A stretch of DNA of 64,000 nucleotides from Periplaneta americana (taxonomy: Eukaryota > Arthropoda > Insecta > Blattodea > Blattidae). The position numbers and the translations under genes were made by a program. Below the pieces are notes generated by a model, which ran no database searches, had not been told where the DNA came from, and was given only the letters and a program-made list of their open reading frames with translations. Of the stretch, positions 54,600 to 64,000 are shown in pieces. The stretch covers positions 176,516,168 to 176,580,167 of the forward strand of contig NC_091128.1 in the NCBI RefSeq assembly GCF_040183065.1, read 5' to 3'. Within the stretch, counting starts at the first letter, position 1. Each line of letters starts with the position of its first letter.

Positions 54600-57500
54600 A
54601 AGTGCGGCGGATTTGCCGGATTTTAGCGGTGATTACTACTGAAGGTGTGGGGATGCTACAGTTAAAAGGGCGGGCCCCTGAGTCGCCCCGTTGCCCTTGT
54701 GTAGAAGAAATTCTTATTTGGAGGGTCAAAATGACCATTTTTTTTAATTTTGCAAGTCTCTCCCGTCCAAACGCACGGGGATAGAGAGTTGTCCTTTATG
54801 CTGGAGATAGAGTTCGAGGAGCTGTATTGAACGCCCCCATTGACTTTGTTCCCAGTACACGTACTGCGGAGTTATGGCGGCTAGAATGTCGGCGGAGTAG
54901 TGGTTTTAAACCCTTCCCATTTTTTTTTCGAAAATCAGTTTGTGTTCGCGATTCCAATTTTGATACTATCTTGTAAGAAGCAAGTCAAGGGGGAATACAG
55001 GACCGCATCCCGTTCCTCGGTATGGCCATTATTTCCGGAGTTAGAGACTGAAATATTTTAGGTACCCAAAAAATAAGGCTAGAATAAATTGCGGCGGATT
55101 TGCCGGATTTTAGCGGTGATTACTACTGAAGGTGTGGGGATGCTACAGTTAAAAGGGCGGGCCCCTGAGTCGCCCCGTTGTCCTTGTGTAGAAAAAATTC
55201 TTTTTTGGAGGGTCAAAATGACCATTTTTTTAAATTTTGCAAGTCTCTCCCGTCCAAACGCACGGGGATAGAGAGTTGTCCTTTATGCTGGAGATAGAGT
55301 TCGAGGAGCTGTATTCAACGCCCCCATTGACTTTGTTCCCAGTACACGTACTGAGGAGTTATGGTGGCTAGAATGTCGGCGGAGTAATGGTTTTAAACCC
55401 TTCCCATTTTTTTTTCGAAAATCAGTTTGTGTTCGCGATTCCAATTTTGATACTATCGTGTAAGAAGCAAGTCAAGGGGGAATACAGGACCGCATCCCGT
55501 TCCTCGGTATGGCCATTATTTGCGGAGTTAGAGACTGAAATATTTTAGGTACCCAAAAAATAAGGCTAGAATAAAGTGCGGCGGATTTGCCGGATTTTAG
55601 CGGTGATTACTACTGAAGGTGTGGGGATGCTACAGTTAAAAGGGCGGGCCCCTGAGTCGCCCCGTTGTCCTTGTGTAGAAAAAATTCTTTTTTGGAGGGT
55701 GAAAATGACCATTTTTTGAAATTTTGCAAGTCTCTCCCGTCCAAACGCACGGGGATAGAGAGTTGTCCTTTATGCTGGAGATAGAGTTCGAGGAGCTGTA
55801 TTCAACGCCCCCATTGACTTTGTTCCCAGTACACGTACTGAGGAGTTATGGTGGCTAGAATGTCGGCGGAGTAATGGTTTTAAACCCTTCCCATTTTTTT
55901 TTCGAACATCAGTTTGTGTTCGCGATTCCAATTTTGATACTATCGTGTAAGAAGCAAGTCAAGGGGGAATACTGGACCGCATCCCGTTCCTCGGTATGGC
56001 CATTATTTGCGGAGTTAGAGACTGAAATATTTTAGGTACCCAAAAAATAAGGCTAGAATAAAGTGCGGCGGATTTCCCGGATTTTAGCGGTGATTAGTAC
56101 TGAAGGTGTTGGGATGCTACAGTTAAAAGGGCGGTCCCCTGAGTCGCCCCGTTGTCCTTGTGTAGAAAAAATTCTTTTTTGGAGGGTCAAAATGACCATT
56201 TTTTGAAATTTTGCAAGTCTCTCCCGTCCAAACGCACGGAGATAGAGAGTTGTCCTTTATGCTGGAGATAGAGTTCGAGGAGCTGTATTCAACGCCCCCA
56301 TTGACTTTGTTCCCAGTACACGTACTGCGGAGTTATGGCGGCTAGAATGTCGGAGGAGTAGTGGTTTTGATACTATCGTGTAAGAAGCAAGTCAAGGGGG
56401 AATACAGGACCGCATCCCGTTCCTCGGTATGGCCATTATTTCCGGAGTTAGAGACTGAAATATTTTAGGTACCCAAAAAATAAGGCTAGAATAAAGTGCG
56501 GCGGATTTGCCGGATTTTAGCGGTGATTACTACTGAAGGTGTGGGGATGCTACAGTTAAAAGGGCGGGGCCCCTGAGTCGCCCCGTTGTCCTTGTGTAGA
56601 AGAAATTCTTTTTTGGAGGTTCAAAATGACCATTTTTTTTAATTTTGCAAGTCTCTCCCGTCCAAACGCACGGGGATAGAGAGTTGTCCTTTATGCTGAG
56701 AGTTCGAGGAGCTGTATTCAACGCCCCCATTGACTTTGTTCCCAGTACACGTACTGCGGAGTTATGGCGGCTAGAATGTCGGCGGAGTAGTGGTTTAAAC
56801 CCTTCCCATTTTTTTTTCGAAAATCAGTTTGTGTTCGCGATTCCAATTTTGATACTATCGTGTAAGAAGCAAGTCAAGGGGGAATACAGGACCGCATCCC
56901 GTTCCTCGGTATGGCCATTATTTCCGGAGTTAGAGACGGAAATATTTTAGGTACCCAAAAAATAAGGCTAGAATAAATTGCGGCGGATTTGCCGGATTTT
57001 AGCGGTGATTACTACTGAAGGTGTGGGGATGCTACAGTTAAAAGGGCGGGCCCCTGAGTCGCCCCGTTGCCCTTGTGTAGAAAAAATTCTTTTTTGGAGG
57101 GTCAAAATGACCATTTTTTTAAATTTTGCAAGTCTCTCCCGTCCAAACGCACGGGGATAGAGAGTTGTCCTTTATGCTGGAGATAGAGTTCGAGGAGCTG
57201 TATTCAACGCCCCCATTGACTTTGTTCCCAGTACACGTACTGAGGAGTTATGGTGGCTAGAATGTCGGCGGAGTAATGGTTTTAAACCCTTCCCATTTTT
57301 TTTTCGAAAATCAGTTTGTGTTCGCGATTCCAATTTTGATACTATCGTGTAAGAAGCAAGTCAAGGGGGAATACAGGACCGCATCCCGTTCCTCGGTATG
57401 GCCATTATTTGCGGAGTTAGAGACTGAAATATTTTAGGTACCCAAAAAATAAGGCTAGAATAAAGTGCGGCGGATTTGCCGGATTTTAGCGGTGATTACT

Positions 57501-60500
57501 ACTGAAGGTGTGGGGATGCTACAGTTAAAAGGGCGGGCCCCTGAGTCGCCCCGTTGTCCTTGTGTAGAAAAAATTCTTTTTTGGAGGGTGAAAATGACCA
57601 TTTTTTGAAATTTTGCAAGTCTCTCCCGTCCAAACGCACGGGGATAGAGAGTTGTCCTTTATGCTGGAGATAGAGTTCGAGGAGCTGTATTCAACGCCCC
57701 CATTGACTTTGTTCCCAGTACACGTACTGAGGAGTTATGGTGACTAGAATGTCGGCGGAGTAATGGTTTTAAACCCTTCCCATTTTTTTTTCGAAAATCA
57801 GTTTGTGTTCGCGATTCCAATTTTGATACTATCGTGTAAGAAGCAAGTCAAGGGGGAATACAGGACCGCATCCCGTTCCTCGGTATGGCCATTATTTGCG
57901 GAGTTAGAGACTGAAATATTTTAGGTACCCAAAAAATAAGGCTAGAATAAAGTGCGGCGGATTTGCCGGATTTTAGCGGTGATTACTACTGAAGGTGTGG
58001 GGATGCTACAGTTAAAAGGGCGGGCCCCTGAGTCGCCCCGTTGTCCTTGTGTAGAAAAAATTCTTTTTTGGAGGGTGAAAATGACCATTTTTTGAAATTT
58101 TGCAAGTCTCTCCCGTCCAAACGCACGGGGATAGAGAGTTGTCCTTTATGCTGGAGATAGAGTTCGAGGAGCTGTATTCAACGCCCCCATTGACTTTGTT
58201 CCCAGTACACGTACTACGGAGTTATGGCGGCTAGAATGTCGGCAGAGTAGTGGTTTAAACCCTTCCCATTTTTTTTTTTTTCGAAAATCAGTTTGTGTTC
58301 GCTATTCCAATTTTGATACTATCTTGTAAGAAGCAAGTCAAGGGGGAATACAGGACCGCATCCCGTTCCTCGGTATGGCCATTATTTCCGGAGTTAGAGA
58401 CTGAAATATTTTAGGTACCCAAAAAATAAGGCTAGAATAAAGTGCGGCGGATTTCCCGGATTTTAGCGGTGATTAGTACTGAAGGTGTTGGGATGCTACA
58501 GTTAAAAGGGCGGTCCCCTGAGTCGCCCCGTTGTCCTTGTGTAGAAAAAATTCTTTTTTGGAGGGTCAAAATGACCATTTTTTGAAATTTTGCAAGTCTC
58601 TCCCGTCCAAACGCACGGAGATAGAGAGTTGTCCTTTATGCTGGAGATAGAGTTCGAGGAGCTGTATTCAACGCCCCCATTGACTTTGTTCCCAGTACAC
58701 GTACTGCGGAGTTATGGCGGCTAGAATGTCGGAGGAGTAGTGGTTTTGATACTATCGTGTAAGAAGCAAGTCAAGGGGGAATACAGGACCGCATCCCGTT
58801 CCTCGGTATGGCCATTATTTCCGGAGTTAGAGACTGAAATATTTTAGGTACCCAAAAAATAAGGCTAGAATAAAGTGCGGCGGATTTGCCGGATTTTAGC
58901 GGTGATTACTACTGAAGGTGTGGGGATGCTACAGTTAAAAGGGCGGGCCCCTGAGTCGCCCCGTTGTCCTTGTGTAGAAGAATTTCTTTTTTGGAGGTTC
59001 AAAATGACCATTTTTTTTAATTTTGCAAGTCTCTCCCGTCCAAACGCACGGGGATAGAGAGTTGTCCTTTATGCTGAGAGTTCGAGGAGCTGTATTCAAC
59101 GCCCCCATTGACTTTGTTCCCAGTACACGTACTGCGGAGTTATGGCGGCTAGAATGTCGGCGTAGTGGTTTTAAACCCTTCCCATTTTTTTTTTTTTTTT
59201 TTCGAAAATCAGTTTGTGTTCGCGATTCCAATTTTGATACTATCTTGTAAGAAGCAAGTCAAGGGGGAATACAGGACCGCATCCCGTTCCTCGGTATGGC
59301 CATTATTTGCGGAGTTAGAGACAGAAATATTTTAGGTACCCAAAAAATAAGGCTAGAATAAATTGCGGCGGATTTGCCGGATTTTAGCGGTGATTACTAC
59401 TGAAGGTGTGGGGATGCTACAGTTAAAAGGGCGGGCCCCTGAGTCGCCCCGTTGTCCTTGTGTAGAAGAAATTCTTTTTTGGAGGGTCAAAATGACCATT
59501 TTTTCAAATTTTGCAAGTCTCTCCCGTCCAAACGCACGGGGATAGAGAGTTGTCCTTTATGCTGGAGATAGAGTTCGAGGAGCTGTATTCAACGCCCCCA
59601 TTGACTTTGTTCCCAGTACACGTACTGAGGAGTTATGGTGGCTAGAATGTCGGCGGAGTAATGGTTTTAAACCCTTCCCATTTTTTTTTCGAAAATCAGT
59701 TTGTGTTCGCGATTCCAATTTTGATACTATCGTGTAAGAAGCAAGTCAAGGGGGAATACAGGACCGCATCCCGTTCCTCGGTATGGCCATTATTTGCGGA
59801 GTTAGAGACTGAAATATTTTAGGTACCCAAAAAATAAGGCTAGAATAAAGTGCGGCGGATTTGCCGGATTTTAGCGGTGATTACTACTGAAGGTGTGGGG
59901 ATGCTACAGTTAAAAGGGCGGGCCCCTGAGTCGCCCCGTTGTCCTTGTGTAGAAAAAATTCTTTTTTGGAGGGTGAAAATGACCATTTTTTGAAATTTTG
60001 CAAGTCTCTCCCGTCCAAACGCACGGGGATAGAGAGTTGTCCTTTATGCTGGAGATAGAGTTCGAGGAGCTGTATTCAACGCCCCCATTGACTTTGTTCC
60101 CAGTACACGTACTGAGGAGTTATGGTGACTAGAATGTCGGCGGAGTAATGGTTTTAAACCCTTCCCATTTTTTTTTCGAAAATCAGTTTGTGTTCGCGAT
60201 TCCAATTTTGATACTATCGTGTAAGAAGCAAGTCAAGGGGGAATACAGGACCGCATCCCGTTCCTCGGTATGGCCATTATTTGCGGAGTTAGAGACTGAA
60301 ATATTTTAGGTACCCAAAAAATAAGGCTAGAATAAAGTGCGGCGGATTTGCCGGATTTTAGCGGTGATTACTACTGAAGGTGTGGGGATGCTACAGTTAA
60401 AAGGGCGGGCCCCTGAGTCGCCCCGTTGTCCTTGTGTAGAAAAAATTCTTTTTTGGAGGGTGAAAATGACCATTTTTTGAAATTTTGCAAGTCTCTCCCG

Positions 60501-63500
60501 TCCAAACGCACGGGGATAGAGAGTTGTCCTTTATGCTGGAGATAGAGTTCGAGGAGCTGTATTCAACGCCCCCATTGACTTTGTTCCCAGTACACGTACT
60601 ACGGAGTTATGGCGGCTAGAATGTCGGCAGAGTAGTGGTTTAAACCCTTCCCATTTTTTTTTTTTTCGAAAATCAGTTTGTGTTCGCTATTCCAATTTTG
60701 ATACTATCTTGTAAGAAGCAAGTCAAGGGGGAATACAGGACCGCATCCCGTTCCTCGGTATGGCCATTATTTCCGGAGTTAGAGACTGAAATATTTTAGG
60801 TACCCAAAAAATAAGGCTAGAATAAAGTGCGGCGGATTTCCCGGATTTTAGCGGTGATTAGTACTGAAGGTGTTGGGATGCTACAGTTAAAAGGGCGGTC
60901 CCCTGAGTCGCCCCGTTGTCCTTGTGTAGAAAAAATTCTTTTTTGGAGGGTCAAAATGACCATTTTTTGAAATTTTGCAAGTCTCTCCCGTCCAAACGCA
61001 CGGAGATAGAGAGTTGTCCTTTATGCTGGAGATAGAGTTCGAGGAGCTGTATTCAACGCCCCCATTGACTTTGTTCCCAGTACACGTACTGCGGAGTTAT
61101 GGCGGCTAGAATGTCGGAGGAGTAGTGGTTTTGATACTATCGTGTAAGAAGCAAGTCAAGGGGGAATACAGGACCGCATCCCGTTCCTCGGTATGGCCAT
61201 TATTTCCGGAGTTAGAGACTGAAATATTTTAGGTACCCAAAAAATAAGGCTAGAATAAAGTGCGGCGGATTTGCCGGATTTTAGCGGTGATTACTACTGA
61301 AGGTGTGGGGATGCTACAGTTAAAAGGGCGGGCCCCTGAGTCGCCCCGTTGTCCTTGTGTAGAAGAATTTCTTTTTTGGAGGTTCAAAATGACCATTTTT
61401 TTTAATTTTGCAAGTCTCTCCCGTCCAAACGCACGGGGATAGAGAGTTGTCCTTTATGCTGAGAGTTCGAGGAGCTGTATTCAACGCCCCCATTGACTTT
61501 GTTCCCAGTACACGTACTGCGGAGTTATGGCGGCTAGAATGTCGGCGTAGTGGTTTTAAACCCTTCCCATTTTTTTTTTTTTTTTTTTTTCGAAAATCAG
61601 TTTGTGTTCGCGATTCCAATTTTGATACTATCTTGTAAGAAGCAAGTCAAGGGGGAATACAGGACCGCATCCCGTTCCTCGGTATGGCCATTATTTGCGG
61701 AGTTAGAGACAGAAATATTTTAGGTACCCAAAAAATAAGGCTAGAATAAATTGCGGCGGATTTGCCGGATTTTAGCGGTGATTACTACTGAAGGTGTGGG
61801 GATGCTACAGTTAAAAGGGCGGGCCCCTGAGTCGCCCCGTTGTCCTTGTGTAGAAGAAATTCTTTTTTGGAGGGTCAAAATGACCATTTTTTCAAATTTT
61901 GCAAGTCTCTCCCGTCCAAACGCACGGGGATAGAGAGTTGTCCTTTATGCTGGAGATAGAGTTCGAGGAGCTGTATTCAACGCCCCCATGGACTTTGTTC
62001 CCAGTACACGTACTGCGGAGTTAGGGCGGCTAGAATGTCGGCGGAGTAATGGTTTTGATACTATCGTGTAAGAAGCAAGTCAAGGGGGAATACAGGACCG
62101 CATCCCGTTCCTCGGTATGGCCATTATTTCCGGAGTTAGAGACTGAAATATTTTAGGTACCCAAAAAATAAGGCTAGAATAAAGTGCGGCGGACTTGCCG
62201 GATTTTAGCGGTGATTACTACTGAAGGTGTGGGGATGCTACAGTTAAAAGGGCGGGCCCCTGAGTCGCCCCGTTGTCCTTGTGTAGAAAAAATTCTTTTT
62301 TGGAGGGTCAAAATGACCATTTTTTTTAATTTTGCAAGTCTCTCCCGTCCAAACGCACGGGGATAGAGAGTTGTCCTTTATGCTGGAGATAGAGTTCGAG
62401 GAGCTGTATTCAACGCCCCCATTGACTTTGTTCCCAGTACACGTACTGCGGAGTTATGGCGGCTAGAATGTCGGCGGAGTAGTGGTTTAAACCCTTCCCA
62501 TTTTTTTTTCGAAAATCAGTTTGTGTTCGCGATTCCAATTTTGATACTATCGTGTAAGAAGCAAGTCAAGGGGGAATACAGGACCGCATCCCGTTCCTCG
62601 GTATGGCCATTATTTCCGGAGTTAGAGACGGAAATATTTTAGGTACCCAAAAAATAAGGCTAGAATAAAGTGCGGCGGATTTCCCGGATTTTAGCGGTGA
62701 TTAGTACTGAAGGTGTTGGGATGCTACAGTTAAAAGGGCGGTCCCCTGAGTCGCCCCGTTGTCCTTGTGTAGAAAAAATTCTTTTTTGGAGGGTCAAAAT
62801 GACCATTTTTTGAAATTTTGCAAGTCTCTCCCGTCCAAACGCACGGAGATAGAGAGTTGTCCTTTATGCTGGAGATAGAGTTCGAGGAGCTGTATTCAAC
62901 GCCCCCATTGACTTTGTTCCCAGTACACGTACTGCGGAGTTATGGCGGCTAGAATGTCGGAGGAGTAGTGGTTTTGATACTATCGTGTAAGAAGCAAGTC
63001 AAGGGGGAATACAGGACCGCATCCCGTTCCTCGGTATGGCCATTATTTCCGGAGTTAGAGACTGAAATATTTTAGGTACCCAAAAAATAAGGCTAGAATA
63101 AAGTGCGGCGGATTTGCCGGATTTTAGCGGTGATTACTACTGAAGGTGTGGGGATGCTACAGTTAAAAGGGCGGGCCCCTGAGTCGCCCCGTTGTCCTTG
63201 TGTAGAAGAAATTCTTTTTTGGAGGTTCAAAATGACCATTTTTTTTAATTTTGCAAGTCTCTCCCGTCCAAACGCACGGGGATAGAGAGTTGTCCTTTAT
63301 GCTGAGAGTTCGAGGAGCTGTATTCAACGCCCCCATTGACTTTGTTCCCAGTACACGTACTGCGGAGTTATGGCGGCTAGAATGTCGGCGTAGTGGTTTT
63401 AAACCCTTCCCATTTTTTTTTTTTTTTCGAAAATCAGTTTGTGTTCGCGATTCCAATTTTGATACTATCTTGTAAGAAGCAAGTCAAGGGGGAATACAGG

Positions 63501-64000
63501 ACCGCATCCCGTTCCTCGGTATGGCCATTATTTGCGGAGTTAGAGACAGAAATATTTTAGGTACCCAAAAAATAAGGCTAGAATAAATTGCGGCGGATTT
63601 GCCGGATTTTAGCGGTGATTACTACTGAAGGTGTGGGGATGCTACAGTTAAAAGGGCGGGCCCCTGAGTCGCCCCGTTGTCCTTGTGTAGAAGAAATTCT
63701 TTTTTGGAGGGTCAAAATGACCATTTTTTCAAATTTTGCAAGTCTCTCCCGTCCAAACGCACGGGGATAGAGAGTTGTCCTTTATGCTGGAGATAGAGTT
63801 CGAGGAGCTGTATTCAACGCCCCCATGGACTTTGTTCCCAGTACACGTACTGCGGAGTTAGGGCGGCTAGAATGTCGGCGGACTAGTGGTTTTGATACTA
63901 TCGTGTAAGAAGCAAGTCAAGGGGGAATACAGGACCGCATCCCGTTCCTCGGTATGGCCATTATTTCCGGAGTTAGAGACTGAAATATTTTAGGTACCCA
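54600..64000. repeat. Higher-order repeat within the satellite, about 2.38 kb (five units)
   Basis: Variant units recur in order. A (GAGGTTCAAAATGACC in most copies, ATGCTGAGAGTTCG) starts at 56493, 58874, 61259 and 63102. B (AATAAATTGCGGCGG) starts at 55087, 56976, 59361, 61750 and 63592. C (GGTGAAAATGACC) is at 55576, 57468 with 57955, and 59855 with 60345. D (GGTGATTAGTACTGAAGGTG, shortened) is at 56065, 58440, 60830 and 62671. Two complete copies span 56493-58873 and 58874-61258. Partial or altered copies flank them. Confidence 0.8.

Larger units (their letters stand above)
35105..64000. repeat. Satellite DNA array, basic unit about 487 bp, about 60 units, continues past the window
   Basis: Units begin near AATAAAGTGCGGCGGATTTG and include GGGATGCTACAGTTAAAAGG, GGGCGGGCCCCTGAGTCGCC, CTCTCCCGTCCAAACGCACG, a T run before CGAAAATCAGTTTGTG, and AGGACCGCATCCCGTTCCTC. 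Full units are about 485-487 bp (for example starts at 52733, 53220, 53707). Shortened types of about 203, 400-438 and 442-449 bp recur. The first three units (35105-36540) are the most diverged. Repeated 60-codon plus-strand and 97-108-codon minus-strand frames follow from homogenisation and are not considered genes. No similarity to rDNA or a transposon was recognised. Confidence 0.95.

Noticed and set aside
35572..63770. Many 60-codon plus-strand and 97-108-codon minus-strand frames of near-identical sequence
   Set aside because: They are copies within satellite units. Openness follows from homogenisation, frames break in shortened units, and no known domain is present.

Overview
The window looks like a piece of an insect nuclear genome, most likely from a cockroach or termite. 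It has spliced GT-AG exons, several tRNA-derived SINEs, LINE, mariner, hAT and Helitron relics, long tandem arrays, and AT-rich intergenic DNA. The Blattodea suggestion rests on my recollection of the SINE and LINE families and was not searched. No prokaryotic gene, rRNA, intact tRNA gene or CRISPR array was seen.

Layout. 1-2520: a decayed R2-type LINE (restriction-like endonuclease type) on the minus strand. It is interrupted by a SINE with a target duplication and by an inverted pair of Penelope-like ends, each carrying a hammerhead-ribozyme motif; a second SINE abuts its end. 2521-9890: AT-rich DNA with a putative TTAA-flanked element (5146-7294), a mariner-type transposase relic and a MITE. 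9890-11800: two abutting tandem arrays (about 73 bp and 29 bp periods). 11808-12905: LINE debris.

13148-24855: the one clear host gene, mitochondrial ribosomal protein mS25 (mRpS25), four exons on the plus strand. Exon 1 carries an apparent 1-bp deletion that breaks the frame. Its 9.45-kb intron 2 holds a very young Ty3/Gypsy LTR retrotransposon in antisense (15612-21949; the 758-bp LTRs differ at one base; TSD ATAC), which landed inside an older inverted repeat containing a coding-like fragment. Intron 3 holds a LINE relic.

24994-31000: relics of mariner, two SINEs, a LINE tail, a hAT transposase, a non-autonomous Helitron and a dispersed repeat. 31556-34560: a 31-bp tandem array with a 62-bp dimer structure. 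34937-35078: a possible exon of an unidentified gene.

35105-64000 (to the window edge): a satellite array of about 60 units with a basic period near 487 bp. It contains shortened variants with recurrent microhomology deletions, segmental duplications, and a higher-order repeat of about 2.38 kb towards the right end.

Apart from the internal gag-pro-pol order of the LTR element there is no operon-like cooperation. The biology here is one housekeeping gene embedded in nested transposons beside a large satellite.
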